Shown piece by piece: positions 8,336 through 17,189 of a DNA stretch of 64,000 nucleotides; position 1 is the first letter of the stretch, and the number at the start of each line of letters is the position of its first letter. The notes beneath the pieces were generated by a model. The model was not told the DNA's origin, made no database searches, and worked only from the letters and a program-made list of their open reading frames with translations. The stretch is taken from contig NZ_SWLG01000008.1 of the NCBI RefSeq assembly GCF_005747095.1, forward strand, positions 124,001 through 188,000. The letters are read 5' to 3'. Position numbers and translations under genes: made by a program. Source of the stretch: Exobacillus caeni. GTDB taxonomy: Bacteria; Bacillota; Bacilli; Bacillales; Guptibacillaceae.

Positions 8336-9577
8336 TTAAATTATTCTCTTCTTGTCTACTTTTAACAAAGTCCTAAAAAGAATATCCGCCCCTACAGCGA
8401 CATCTTCTTTATCTGACCACTCTTTCGGGTTATGGCTGATACCATCCTTCGAACGAATAAAAATCATGCACATTTCAGCAATCGATGCCATCACCATCGC
8501 ATCATGGCCTGCACCGCTCGCTAACATATACGGACGAATACCCAATTCTTCCACACTTTCTTTCACCGCATCCATTAATATCGGGGAACTTTTTGCCGGC
8601 TTAAGTGTATGGAGCTCCTCGATTTGATAATCTATATTGCGTTGAAGACTTGTTTCGTGGGTGTAATCCTTTATCATGCCGATGATTTTGTTAAGGTTGT
8701 CTTCTGAAAGGTCCCTGACATCCAGAGAAAACTCAACTTCTCCCGGAATAATATTAACCCCTCCTGGACTAGCATGAATACGCCCGACTGTCGCAACAGT
8801 TCCCTCTTCTGCTGCAGCAATCTCTTCAGCATAGCTAATTATTTTTGCTGCTGCAGCGAGCGGATCCTTTCTTAAGTTCATCGGCGTTGTGCCAGCGTGA
8901 CCAGCCTCTCCCCTAAGTTTGACACTTAGCCACTTTACTCCAACGATTCCCGTTACAATACCTGCAGGCAGGCTCTCATTCTCAAGCTCTTTCCCCTGTT
9001 CGATATGGAGCTCCAGATAAGCTTTAACTGTTGAAGGGTTACGTTCTGCTTTTTCAACCAGTTCCGGATGATATCCCATCTTTTTCATTGCATCTGCAAC
9101 TGATATTCCATCATTATCTTTTAACCGATGCAGCTCCTGTTGAGACAACTGCCCTGCAATAGCCTGGCTGCCAAGCATTCCTGATGAAAACCTTGCTCCT
9201 TCCTCGTCCGTGAATGCAATGACTTCAATTGGCGAGTCTGTTTCAATTTCCCTGTCTTTCATTGTGTGAAGCGCCTCTATTGCAGTCAAGACACCTGCAG
9301 GACCATCGAAAAAACCGCCGCTTAGTACACTATCGATATGGGAACCTACGATAATAGCAGCTTCAGAGGGATTCTTTCCATCCTTTCTGCCGATCAGGTT
9401 CCCGATCTCGTCTTCATAAACATTCAGACCTGCCTCTGTCATAAGCGAAGAAACGAATTCCTTCGCCTTTTTTTCCTCCGGTGTAAAGGAAAGTCTTGTA
9501 ATGCCGCCATCCTCATTTCGTCCAATCTTGCTTAGTTCCATCATATTATTCCATAACCGTTCTTTATTAATATCCAT
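8336..9577 (-). CDS. M20-family Zn-dependent amidase (N-carbamoyl-amino acid hydrolase / allantoate amidohydrolase type)
   Basis: A 413-residue cytoplasmic metallohydrolase that removes carbamoyl or ureido groups from N-carbamoyl-amino acids or allantoate-like substrates. Zn-binding motifs of the hydantoinase/carbamoylase family are clear: GSHIDSVLSGGFFDGPAGVL, TDEEGARFSSGMLGS, HIEQG and the C-terminal SGAGHDAM; the dimerisation-domain sequence HASPGGVNIIPGEVEFSLD is present. The ATG at 9577 is chosen over an upstream frame start because AAGGGAGG precedes it. It lies downstream of the DUF3100 pair but a terminator stands between them. Neighbours give no substrate, and the family is promiscuous, so no gene name is given. 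Confidence 0.85.
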   Translation of the reverse strand: MDINKERLWNNMMELSKIGRNEDGGITRLSFTPEEKKAKEFVSSLMTEAGLNVYEDEIGNLIGRKDGKNPSEAAIIVGSHIDSVLSGGFFDGPAGVLTAIEALHTMKDREIETDSPIEVIAFTDEEGARFSSGMLGSQAIAGQLSQQELHRLKDNDGISVADAMKKMGYHPELVEKAERNPSTVKAYLELHIEQGKELENESLPAGIVTGIVGVKWLSVKLRGEAGHAGTTPMNLRKDPLAAAAKIISYAEEIAAAEEGTVATVGRIHASPGGVNIIPGEVEFSLDVRDLSEDNLNKIIGMIKDYTHETSLQRNIDYQIEELHTLKPAKSSPILMDAVKESVEELGIRPYMLASGAGHDAMVMASIAEMCMIFIRSKDGISHNPKEWSDKEDVAVGADILFRTLLKVDKKRII

Positions 9578-9660
9578 ATTAGAACCTCCCTTTAGTAACA
9601 TTTGATATGTTAAGCTTCAAATTAAACAGCTTACACGAACTGCTATCTATCAATCAGTAG

Positions 9661-9688
9661 AAAAGGAGGCCGCTTAAAGCCTCCTTTA
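9661..9688 (-). terminator. Terminator after the DUF3100 pair
   Basis: AAAGGAGGC and GCCTCCTTT make a perfect 9-bp stem with an 8-base loop. It lies between the 149-residue membrane protein and the amidase, so read-through to the amidase would be partial. Confidence 0.75.
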
Positions 9689-9693
9689 ATCAC

Positions 9694-10143
9694 TTAAATA
9701 ATTCCCTGCGCACGGAGAATGATCTCTGCAATAACCGCCGAACCAAGGAAGGTTCCGATAAATACGAAGCTTGCAACAACAATACTTCTCCACCCTAACT
9801 GGACGAAGTCAGTCCAGCTTCTCCCAATCGCTATTCCGGCGTATGCTAGAATCGGCGTTGTAAGAGCTAAGAGATTAACTGATTCTGTTGATCGAATGAC
9901 CCATTCTGATCCAGGCATCCATGGCATCGAAACAACAATTCCGATTATGCCTATATATGCGACACTCGGCAGCTTCCATGGCAATACTTTTGCAAGTATT
10001 AATCCTGCCAGTGCAATTCCTATCAATACTAGCATCCCGGGAATTGCTTCTAATGGAAGAACATCATATCCAATCCAGTTTCCAATTAAAGTAGCAACCC
10101 CGAAAATCCCTAATAATAATATCCACTCTTGAACATTCTTCAT
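9694..10143 (-). CDS. Small multi-pass membrane protein, partner of DUF3100 gene
   Basis: A 149-residue, almost wholly hydrophobic protein with four to five predicted membrane helices and no soluble domain. It starts 5 bp after the DUF3100 gene ends, so the two almost certainly form a complex or act together. I do not recognise the family beyond this pairing. The pair looks like a two-component transporter or exporter, and the neighbouring amidase could act on its substrate, but that is inference from context only. Confidence 0.75.
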   Translation of the reverse strand: MKNVQEWILLLGIFGVATLIGNWIGYDVLPLEAIPGMLVLIGIALAGLILAKVLPWKLPSVAYIGIIGIVVSMPWMPGSEWVIRSTESVNLLALTTPILAYAGIAIGRSWTDFVQLGWRSIVVASFVFIGTFLGSAVIAEIILRAQGII

Positions 10144-10148
10144 GTTGG

Positions 10149-10988
10149 TTATCCCCCTATTTTCTTTTTCATTTTTGGCTGCGGCTGAAGATTGCCTTTC
10201 CTGCTTCTTACTCTGTCCAGTGCATTATACAGCTTTACTGTTAACGGCAACCCGATGAAGATACTCATATATAGGCCAGTCGAAAGTGACAACAAGTTAC
10301 TGGCACCCGCAAAAGCGATAATATCTTTTTCCATCGAAGGAAACGCCGCAATCAGCGAACCGCTTGCAGCTGCCATCATACTGCCACTGCCTATTCCTGA
10401 AGCCATCGCAAAAGAAAGAGGGTTCAAAGGTGTTATTGTCGCCAAAAATCCTGATATGAGGCCCATGAAGATCGCGCCGAAAACAGTTCCAAAAATATAA
10501 ATAGCCATAACCCCTCTGCCTTCAGGGGAATTAAATCCATATTTATCTACAATTAATCCTACGTTTGGCTCCCGCGCAACGGAGTGGGTCATCCCGATGC
10601 TTTCTCTTTTCAAACCAAGAAAAACGGCTATCGGAAGCGCCAGGAGAATCGTTCCAAGATTCCCAAATTCCTGCAGCAGTAATGCTGGACCTGCTTCAAT
10701 AATCTGAGGCAGAGATGGCCCGATGATTACTCCTATCTTTGCGATCAGTAAAGTTACCCCAAGAATAATAAGCGGTTCTGCATTTTTTGCCTGCTTCTCT
10801 TTCACAATCGGCGTAAAAAATAAAATAAGTCCAATGACCATCGCGTAAAGCATCGGCAACAGCAGTATTACTCCAGGACCGACTGTAAATTGATGTGTTC
10901 CGATCAATTCGGTTAGCACAACAACCGCTAACACAATCGTATGTAAGCGCCAGTCCATCCATATATTTTTTTGTTTTTCATTCACCAA
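10149..10988 (-). CDS. DUF3100 family multi-pass membrane protein
   Basis: A 279-residue membrane protein with about eight hydrophobic helices. The opening WMDWRLHTIVLAVVVLTELIG and the segment GVMAIYIFGTVFGAIFMGLISG fit what I remember of DUF3100 (PF11299), a family of unknown function. Two start codons are possible: TTG at 10988, or GTG at 10985, which has better spacing to GGAGGGG. A short-chain motif rich in Gly/Ser/Ala (ASGIGSGSMMAAASGSLIAA) resembles substrate-binding regions of carriers. It is first in the operon with the 149-residue protein. Confidence 0.72.
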   Translation of the reverse strand: MVNEKQKNIWMDWRLHTIVLAVVVLTELIGTHQFTVGPGVILLLPMLYAMVIGLILFFTPIVKEKQAKNAEPLIILGVTLLIAKIGVIIGPSLPQIIEAGPALLLQEFGNLGTILLALPIAVFLGLKRESIGMTHSVAREPNVGLIVDKYGFNSPEGRGVMAIYIFGTVFGAIFMGLISGFLATITPLNPLSFAMASGIGSGSMMAAASGSLIAAFPSMEKDIIAFAGASNLLSLSTGLYMSIFIGLPLTVKLYNALDRVRSRKGNLQPQPKMKKKIGG

Positions 10989-11583
10989 TATCCCCTCCTG
11001 TTGTTTGAAAACATTGTTTAGAAGTTGTCACACTTTTTAAATGATTCTATTATTCTAGCACTTAGTATACTTTAAGTCCACATTGAAAATACAAGTGTTC
11101 TTACCGAAAGAACGATCAGTTTGATTATTGCAGTCTTCTCCTGTTCAAATCTGATATTCTTTTGTTTCAAAAGTTTCTACTAAACTATTTGAATTAGTTT
11201 TACTACGAGAGGGGGAAAGCCGTTTTTTAAAATCGCCTGTTCCCGTAAACAATGTTGCACTTGGAGGGAAAAGCAGTTGAGGCAGAGTTCCTTTCCGTGA
11301 TCAGATCGTTAGCTACTCCACACAAAGCATCACGAAGGTGGCTAATGTCCCATCTCCATTATTCCATCACTAATTGAGGTCATCATATTCTTTATTTTTG
11401 ACACGGGGCTATTTTTTGAAATTTATAGGTCACTGGTGGGCGTGAAAAACAGCTAAGTAGATACCATGATCAACAATCTTGCTATTGATCCAATCGGCCC
11501 CCTTAGATTCTCGCACCTTCCACTTACATCATCCTCTTGTCAATTTCTGTCTCTTTAAATGAATAAAAACCTTATAATTAACA
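10989..11583. other. Long intergenic stretch without a supported gene
   Basis: Nearly 600 bp between the DUF3100 operon and the hxlR terminator. The part near 10989-11200 is AT-rich and likely holds the DUF3100 promoter. Between about 11210 and 11540 the base composition becomes more balanced and the minus strand reads as short broken frames, which could be an eroded gene, but I cannot match it to any family and no frame is long enough to call. Confidence 0.5.
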
Positions 11584-11613
11584 CTAAAAAAGGGAATGCC
11601 AGGCATTCCCTTT
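11584..11613 (-). terminator. Terminator after the HxlR gene
   Basis: AAAAAGGGAATGCC and GGCATTCCCTTTTT form a near-perfect palindrome with T-runs on both strands, 9 bp beyond the hxlR stop codon. Confidence 0.85.
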
Positions 11614-11621
11614 TTTATTTA

Positions 11622-11978
11622 CTAAACCGAAAATTGATCTTTTTTGAAATCCGATATTTTTTCTCGAGTAATATTCCGGTGCCTGTATCCCCATTCAGCC
11701 ATTTCTTCCAATAGACCGATGACAGACCTTCCGTACGTGGTTAATGAATACTCTACTTCCGGGGGGACGGCCTTATATGACTGTCTATGTACAAGACCGT
11801 CCTTTTCCAGTTCCTTTATTTGCTTGATCAATGATTGATGAGGTATCTTGGGAATTCTTTTCTTTAATTCTCCGAATCGAAGGGTTTCTTCATATAACGT
11901 AACCAGGATCGCCCATTTCCATTTGCCGCAGATTACATCCAATGTTAGCTTTATATGCTCCATTTTTTCTTTTTTCAC
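11622..11978 (-). CDS. HxlR-family winged-helix regulator
   Basis: A 118-residue DNA-binding protein of the HxlR/MarR-like family, whose members often sense aldehydes, quinones or thiol stress. The fold is read from ICGKWKWAILVTLYEETLRF (helix 1-2), GELKKRIPKIPHQSLIKQIK (recognition region), then the wing ELEKDGLVHRQSYKAVPPEVEYSLT in two halves. The GTG start follows AGGAGGGAAAATA. A palindrome at 11994-12011 directly before its ribosome binding site suggests autoregulation. There is no Cys residue in the usual N-terminal position other than the one in VICGKWKW (about residue 17), which matches the sensor Cys of YodB-like proteins. The target gene is unknown, as no divergent partner is adjacent. 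Confidence 0.88.
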   Translation of the reverse strand: MKKEKMEHIKLTLDVICGKWKWAILVTLYEETLRFGELKKRIPKIPHQSLIKQIKELEKDGLVHRQSYKAVPPEVEYSLTTYGRSVIGLLEEMAEWGYRHRNITREKISDFKKDQFSV

Positions 11979-11993
11979 TATTTTCCCTCCTGA

Positions 11994-12011
11994 AGTATAT
12001 TAAAATATACT
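11994..12011. promoter_or_regulatory. Candidate HxlR autoregulatory operator
   Basis: AGTATAT-TAAA-ATATACT is a perfect 7-bp inverted repeat with a 4-base spacer. It ends 16 bp before the hxlR start and contains TATATT/TATACT, which could double as the -10 element. Its position and symmetry fit an HxlR-dimer site. Confidence 0.55.
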
Positions 12012-12145
12012 ACTTTTAAACCTTCTTCACAGCTTATACAATTAATAAAGAGAAGAGTTTGAGTTATAGATTTTTACCCTCAAAATTGCTTCTTTAAGCA
12101 TTTTTTACTAAAAAAAACAGGGGAATCTAGCTAAAGGGGGATATA

Positions 12146-12946
12146 ATGGGTGATTTTACCGTTATCGAGAAGGAAGTTGAAAGAGTTAAAAACAAAATAA
12201 TTAAAAAAGTTGTAGTCTCCCGGACAGAAGCCCAAAAAGAAAATCTTTTTTTAAAGAATATGTTTGCGGCTTTTTTAAGCCTTTCTTCAGAATCTTTTAG
12301 AGCTTCAAACGAACTTATCGAGAAGCGATTTACCGACTGGGCAGTTGATAACGCTCATAGAGCAATAGAATGTGGTTTAACTCTGGAAAGAATATTAGAA
12401 CAGTTGGATAAATGTAATGAAGCATTCTGGGAAGCTACAAGCGATGTAGTGATTGAACAAAATATATCAAGAGATAAATACATTAAGAGAGCCCTCTATG
12501 TTGGTTCCATGTTGAATAACGGTATTCATTCCTTTACTCTGGCCTACAGTAACCTTTATCAAAAAAAGCAATTGAACGGAAAAAAAATCACTCTAAAGAT
12601 GAGTGATTTGATTCTGCCTATTACAGAGAAGGCTGGAGTCCTCCCGTTGGTTTTGGACCTGAACACTCAACAAATCTGTATTCCTTTAAAAGAAATAATG
12701 GAAAAAGTTTTGCATGAAAGATTGCAAATGTTAATCATCGATTTGTCCGGTATACAAAAAATAAACGCGGGCACAGTCAATGAACTCAACAAAATGATTG
12801 CAAGTCTTTCGATACTCGGTGTTAACATAATGCTGACAGGAATCCAACCTGCAACTGCTCAATCCATGCTTAAACTGGAAAAAAACTTTTCAGATGTGAC
12901 GGTACACAGCACTTTGAAACAGGCAGTGCAGCACATCCTTGTTTAA
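12146..12946 (+). CDS. Divergent RsbR-like STAS-domain protein
   Basis: A 266-residue protein with a variable helical N-terminal region (about residues 1-145, the non-heme-globin-like sensor part of RsbR proteins) and a C-terminal STAS domain (about 155-266). RsbR proteins build the stressosome and control SigB through RsbT. In canonical members the STAS domain carries VDTMVAH and IRPEIAQT with two phosphorylated Thr residues. Here the first site reads KINAGTVNE, with Asp replaced by Asn and the phospho-Thr by Ala, and the second reads IQPATAQS, with Ser in place of Thr. A canonical paralogue is encoded at 38279-39109. The ATG has AAAGGGGG upstream. It may be a non-switching stressosome component. 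Confidence 0.82.
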   Translation: MGDFTVIEKEVERVKNKIIKKVVVSRTEAQKENLFLKNMFAAFLSLSSESFRASNELIEKRFTDWAVDNAHRAIECGLTLERILEQLDKCNEAFWEATSDVVIEQNISRDKYIKRALYVGSMLNNGIHSFTLAYSNLYQKKQLNGKKITLKMSDLILPITEKAGVLPLVLDLNTQQICIPLKEIMEKVLHERLQMLIIDLSGIQKINAGTVNELNKMIASLSILGVNIMLTGIQPATAQSMLKLEKNFSDVTVHSTLKQAVQHILV

Positions 12947-12970
12947 CAATTAAATACGGAAGGATTTACA

Positions 12971-13192
12971 TTAAAAGTATTGTTCTTCTTCTCCAGGGAA
13001 GAACACGCCTTCCATTCCTTTAATTGTATAGATGACGATGTTTCTTTTTGTATCAATGCATACGAGAATATAGTCGCCCTTTTTGTCCACTAACCGATGT
13101 CCATAAGGCAAGCTGGGATAGTTTTGAATAGTAATCCCCCTTAAATCCACTTCTGAACTGATCCAATCATTGATTCTTTGCTTTGCATCCAT
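12971..13192 (-). CDS. Hypothetical small protein
   Basis: A 73-residue soluble protein starting MDAKQRINDW, with a GGGGG ribosome binding site five bases upstream; the frame extends ten codons further 5' to a GTG with no good site. The sequence alternates hydrophobic and charged residues in a way that suggests a small beta-rich fold (GDYILVCIDTKRNIVIYTIKG split over two strands). I do not recognise it. It stands alone, convergent to the RsbR-like gene. Confidence 0.6.
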   Translation of the reverse strand: MDAKQRINDWISSEVDLRGITIQNYPSLPYGHRLVDKKGDYILVCIDTKRNIVIYTIKGMEGVFFPGEEEQYF

Positions 13193-13386
13193 CTTTACCC
13201 CCATCCTGCTTTTCTTTATCACAGCTGAACTTCCAAATCTCTAGTTTCCGAATTCTATTGGGCGCCTTCCGAATGCATATAACTTTTTATATCGCCAACT
13301 GTTATTTGAATACCTTCTTCCTCTACATCCCAAACGTTTTTTTACAATAAAGTTTCAACTTTATATCAATTTTAAAGATAATATGT

Positions 13387-13428
13387 AAAAAAAGCCAAAT
13401 TCTGCAATATTGCAAGAACTCAGCTTCT
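13387..13428 (-). terminator. Terminator after argH
   Basis: On the minus strand TTCTTGCA and TGCAGAA pair around ATAT, with outer AAGC/GCTT, followed by seven T residues. It lies just past the argH stop and ends the arginine cluster. Confidence 0.65.
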
Positions 13429-13434
13429 TTTGGT

Positions 13435-14808
13435 TTAAAGCAACCTTTCTTCTGCCTGCTTAATTTGTTCTAAAACCTGAACCTTGCCCGTTCCTCCCGC
13501 ACTTTCACGTGCATTCATCACATTTTCAGGATTCAGGACTTTGTAAATATCTTCTGTAAAAAGCGGACTGAACTGATTAAATTCTTCCATTGATAAACCT
13601 AACAAATATTTGTTTTGCTGAATTGCATAAAGAACGATCTTCCCGATTATTTCGTGGGCTTCCCGAAACGGAAGTCCTTTGTTTACAAGATAATCCGCTA
13701 TATCGGTAGCATTTGAGAAGTCTTCTTTCACTGCCTGCTTCATGTTATCTTTCTTCACTGTCATCGTGTCGATCATCGGTGCCAGGAGTTTTAGCGACCC
13801 TTCTAGCGTTTCAACCGTATCAAACATTCCTTCCTTATCCTCCTGCATGTCTTTGTTGTAAGCAAGGGGAAGTCCTTTCAATACTGTTAACAGCCCGAAC
13901 AGATCTCCGTATACCCTGCCCGTTTTTGCTCGTAAAAGTTCAGGAACATCCGGATTCTTCTTTTGTGGCATGATGCTTGAGCCTGTACAGAAAGAGTCAT
14001 CCAGTTCGATGAATTGGAATTCCTGGCTCGACCAGATGACCATTTCTTCAGATAATCTAGAAATATGCATCATCATGATGGAAGCGTTCGAGAGAAACTC
14101 CACAATAAAGTCACGGTCACTCACGGCATCCATGCTGTTCTGGTAAATGTTATCGAAACCTAGCAATTCTGCAGTGCGCTCCCTGTTGATCGGAAATGTT
14201 GTACCTGCCAGCGCTCCTGCACCAAGCGGTGAAATGTTCACCCGCTTCAAGCTATCATTCAGGCGCTCTTTGTCTCTTTCAAGCATCCAGAAGTATGCCA
14301 GAATATGATGTGCAAAGGAAACGGGTTGGGCACGCTGCAGATGCGTATAGCCAGGAAGAATTGTATCTGCATTATCCTTTGCCTGGTTTAAAATCCCCTG
14401 CTGTGTATCTTCTACCAGCCCGATAATTTCTTCTATTTTCCTCTTAAGGTACAAATGCATGTCTGTCGCAACCTGGTCATTTCGGCTTCTCCCGGTATGA
14501 AGTTTTCCTCCGATCGGTCCGATTTCGTCGATCAGCAGCTTCTCAATGTTCATATGGATATCTTCATGCTGAACGGAAAATTCCACTTCCCCGTTCTCAA
14601 TTTTCTTTTCGATCGCTTTTAAACCCTGCTTGATCTTATCAGCATCTTCCTCTGAGATGATTCCCTGTTCCCCGAGCATTTGAACATGTGCAAGGCTGCC
14701 CTCTATATCCTCTTTTGCAAGTTTATGATCAAAGCCAATAGAAGCTGTTAACTCTTCAACGAGCTGGTTTGTTTCTTTTGCGAACCGCCCGCCCCATAAC
14801 TTAGACAT
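13435..14808 (-). CDS. argH: Argininosuccinate lyase
   Basis: This enzyme cleaves argininosuccinate to arginine and fumarate, the last step of arginine synthesis. It has 457 residues from the ATG at 14808 (GGAGG nine bases upstream; the TTG one codon earlier is too close). The fumarase/aspartase superfamily signature [12 protein letters not shown] is intact near residue 280, and the substrate-binding [13 protein letters not shown] and [14 protein letters not shown] segments are present. It is the last gene of the arginine cluster. A palindrome at 14821-14835 lies directly before its ribosome binding site, and a hairpin separates it from argG. Confidence 0.97.
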   Translation of the reverse strand: MSKLWGGRFAKETNQLVEELTASIGFDHKLAKEDIEGSLAHVQMLGEQGIISEEDADKIKQGLKAIEKKIENGEVEFSVQHEDIHMNIEKLLIDEIGPIGGKLHTGRSRNDQVATDMHLYLKRKIEEIIGLVEDTQQGILNQAKDNADTILPGYTHLQRAQPVSFAHHILAYFWMLERDKERLNDSLKRVNISPLGAGALAGTTFPINRERTAELLGFDNIYQNSMDAVSDRDFIVEFLSNASIMMMHISRLSEEMVIWSSQEFQFIELDDSFCTGSSIMPQKKNPDVPELLRAKTGRVYGDLFGLLTVLKGLPLAYNKDMQEDKEGMFDTVETLEGSLKLLAPMIDTMTVKKDNMKQAVKEDFSNATDIADYLVNKGLPFREAHEIIGKIVLYAIQQNKYLLGLSMEEFNQFSPLFTEDIYKVLNPENVMNARESAGGTGKVQVLEQIKQAEERLL

Positions 14809-14820
14809 CAAAACACCTCC

Positions 14821-14835
14821 AGGGGTCTGACCCCT
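14821..14835. repeat. GGGGTC-type palindrome before argH
   Basis: AGGGGTC-T-GACCCCT is a perfect 7-bp inverted repeat abutting the argH ribosome binding site. Palindromes with this core recur in many bacterial intergenic regions and, from general knowledge, are often linked to REP-like elements. No second copy was noticed in this window. Confidence 0.55.
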
Positions 14836-14864
14836 CTATTTCTGTGGATAACTTTAAAAATGGA

Positions 14865-14889
14865 AAACCGGCTGTGTTGCAGCCGGTTT
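14865..14889 (-). terminator. Hairpin overlapping the argG stop codon
   Basis: AAACCGGCTG and CAGCCGGTTT form a perfect 10-bp stem with a 5-base loop. Read on the minus strand it begins inside the argG stop codon and is followed by TTTTCCATTTTT, an imperfect T-run. It could attenuate transcription into argH or stabilise the argG end. Confidence 0.6.
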
Positions 14890-16102
14890 ATTTTGCTGTA
14901 ACTGTTTTCTTCTTGTGCACTTCTGAATGAACTTTTGTTGGCAGTCCCCATAGCTTGATGAAGCCAACTGCTGCATCGTGGTCGAACATATCTCCCTTTA
15001 GATATGTTGCAAGCTCTTCATTGTATAAGGAGTGATTCGACTTTCTTCCAACCACCTGGTGATTTCCTTTGAACAGCTTCACACGAATCGTCCCTGAAAC
15101 CACTTTTTGTGTTTCGTTGATAAAGCCGTCCAGTGCCGATCTTAGCGGTGAATACCATAATCCGTCATAAATGATTTTGGACATCTGCTGATCTACAGTA
15201 GTTTTGAACTGGGATACTTCACGAGTTAAAGTCAAAAACTCAAGCTCTTTATGAGCGTTAATTAATATTAATGCACCTGGATTTTCATACACTTCTCGAG
15301 ATTTGATCCCTACTAATCTATTTTCGATATGGTCGATTCGCCCGACCCCATGTTTTCCTCCAAGCTCATTTAGTGTTTCGATCAACTCTACGAGCGGCAC
15401 TTTTTCACCGTTCAATCCAACCGGTGCGCCTTCTTCGAAATCGATCTCGATGTATTCAGGAACGTCAGGTGTCATATGAAGCGGTGCCGTCCAGTCAAAC
15501 GCTTCTTCAGGAGCTTCCGCCCATGGATCTTCTAAAACGCCTGCTTCACATGCGCGGCCCCATATGTTTGCATCGATCGAAAACGGATTCTCCAGCTTGA
15601 TCGGTATCGGGATGTTCTTTTCTTTCGCGTATGCGATCTCTTCATCTCTTGTCATTCCCCATTCACGAACAGGAGCTACAACTTTAAGATCAGGATTCAG
15701 CGCTTGAATCGATACTTCGAAACGAACCTGGTCGTTTCCTTTTCCGGTACATCCGTGCGCAACCGCTACAGCTCCCTCTTCCTCTGCAACTTTTACAAGT
15801 AGTTTGGAAATCAAAGGTCTTGACAATGCCGAAGATAATGGATATTTTCCTTCATACAAAGCATTCGCTTTTAATGCAGGTAAAATATATTCATCAGCAA
15901 GCATCTCCTTTGCATCGACCATTATCGCCTTGATCGCGCCTACTTCTAAAGCCTTTTTCTTAATCCCCTCAAGATCCTTACCTTCGCCTACATCTAGTCC
16001 GAGTGCGATTACATCATACCCATACTTTTCCTGAATCCATTTTATTGAAACGGAAGTGTCTAATCCGCCTGAATATGCTAAAACAATCTTTTCTTTTGCC
16101 AT
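14888..16102 (-). CDS. argG: Argininosuccinate synthase
   Basis: This enzyme joins citrulline and aspartate with ATP to make argininosuccinate. The 404-residue length is normal for the family. The N-terminal PP-loop [11 protein letters not shown] (residues 9-19) binds ATP, and the citrulline- and aspartate-binding segments [14 protein letters not shown] and [11 protein letters not shown] are present. It lies 90 bp after argF. That gap carries an ARG box, so it may be transcribed both from argC and from its own promoter. B. subtilis keeps argGH apart from the argC operon; here the two groups are contiguous. Confidence 0.97.
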   Translation of the reverse strand: MAKEKIVLAYSGGLDTSVSIKWIQEKYGYDVIALGLDVGEGKDLEGIKKKALEVGAIKAIMVDAKEMLADEYILPALKANALYEGKYPLSSALSRPLISKLLVKVAEEEGAVAVAHGCTGKGNDQVRFEVSIQALNPDLKVVAPVREWGMTRDEEIAYAKEKNIPIPIKLENPFSIDANIWGRACEAGVLEDPWAEAPEEAFDWTAPLHMTPDVPEYIEIDFEEGAPVGLNGEKVPLVELIETLNELGGKHGVGRIDHIENRLVGIKSREVYENPGALILINAHKELEFLTLTREVSQFKTTVDQQMSKIIYDGLWYSPLRSALDGFINETQKVVSGTIRVKLFKGNHQVVGRKSNHSLYNEELATYLKGDMFDHDAAVGFIKLWGLPTKVHSEVHKKKTVTAK

Positions 16103-16149
16103 GGTTTCTCTCCCCTTTTATCTGCTGTTAATGAATTAATATTTATGAT

Positions 16150-16167
16150 AACGCATTTTTATTCATT
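16150..16167. promoter_or_regulatory. ARG box upstream of argG
   Basis: On the minus strand AATGAATAAAAATGCGTT matches the ArgR/AhrC operator pattern TNTGAAT-WWWW-ATTCANW at all but three positions. It lies 48 bp before the argG start codon, consistent with arginine repression of argGH. Confidence 0.65.
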
Positions 16168-16192
16168 TTGCATCAAAAAAATAAAACTTTTT

Positions 16193-17173
16193 TTATTTTT
16201 TTTCCATTAATAGCTTGAGAATGGCTTTTTGGGCATGCAATCTGTTCTCTGCTTCGTCGTATACAACGGAGTGAGCGCCGTCTAAAATACCCGCTGTGAC
16301 TTCTTCGCCTCGGTGTGCCGGCAGGCAGTGCATGAAGATAAAATCGTCTTTTGCATGCTTGCATAATTCTTCATTCACCTGATATTCCTGAAAAATTGGA
16401 AGCCTTTCAGCCAGCTCTTCTTCCTGCCCCATGCTCGCCCATACATCAGTAACGATCACGTCTGCTCCTTCAACTGCCTTAACCGGATCATTTACAAGCT
16501 CGATCACGGCATTTGCTTTGTATCCATCTTCAATCGCCTTCTGCATAATTTCGTCTTCGGGTTCATAGCCTTCCGGACTTGCAACGGTAAGATTCATCCC
16601 CACTTTTGCTGCACCTTCTATCAAGGAGTGGGTCATGTTGTTATCACCGTCACCTAGATAAGCCATTTTCAAGCCTGAAAGCTGGCCTTTATGTTCTAAA
16701 ATGGTCAAAAGGTCGGCCATAACCTGCGTCGGATGGTGTGTATCGGTCAGGCCGTTGATAACAGGCACATCAGCTGCCGCAGCGAATTCTTCGATCTTGT
16801 CATGCTCAAAAGTGCGAATCATGATGCAATCTACATATCGGGACAGTACCTTTGCAGTATCGTAAACCGACTCTCCTCTTCCTAGCTGGATGTCCTTTGA
16901 GCTAAGGAAAAGCGCCTGCCCACCAAGCTGTGTCATCCCTACTTCAAACGAAACCCTCGTTCTTGTTGATGACTTTTCAAAGATCATCCCCAACGTTTTT
17001 CCGTCTAACACGTTTTGCTTTGTTCCCTGCTTTTGTTCCTTCTTTAACTCGATCGCAAGCTCGAGCATGTATAAAATCTCTTCAGAATTAAAATCGGATA
17101 ACTTTAGAAAATCTTTTCCTTTCAGGTTCGGTTCAATAACCGACTTTACGGTAGTTAGTTTTGCGGTATGCAT
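16193..17173 (-). CDS. argF: Ornithine carbamoyltransferase
   Basis: This enzyme transfers the carbamoyl group from carbamoyl phosphate to ornithine, giving citrulline. It is 326 residues long. The carbamoyl-phosphate-binding motif EKSSTRTRVSFEVGMTQLGG (about residues 70-89), the HPTQVMADLLT segment and the ornithine-binding HCLPAHRGEEV (about 281-291) are all present. The context beside carAB and argG identifies it as the anabolic enzyme rather than the catabolic ArcB. The ATG has GGGGGAATCAAC upstream, and the gene follows carB by 16 bp. Confidence 0.97.
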   Translation of the reverse strand: MHTAKLTTVKSVIEPNLKGKDFLKLSDFNSEEILYMLELAIELKKEQKQGTKQNVLDGKTLGMIFEKSSTRTRVSFEVGMTQLGGQALFLSSKDIQLGRGESVYDTAKVLSRYVDCIMIRTFEHDKIEEFAAAADVPVINGLTDTHHPTQVMADLLTILEHKGQLSGLKMAYLGDGDNNMTHSLIEGAAKVGMNLTVASPEGYEPEDEIMQKAIEDGYKANAVIELVNDPVKAVEGADVIVTDVWASMGQEEELAERLPIFQEYQVNEELCKHAKDDFIFMHCLPAHRGEEVTAGILDGAHSVVYDEAENRLHAQKAILKLLMEKK

Positions 17174-17189
17174 GTTGATTCCCCCCGGG

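Noticed and set aside
12090-12130. SigB-like promoter (GGGAAT) before the divergent RsbR gene
   Set aside because: The -10 fits, but the -35 region is only a T-run and not GTTTAA, so the match is weak.
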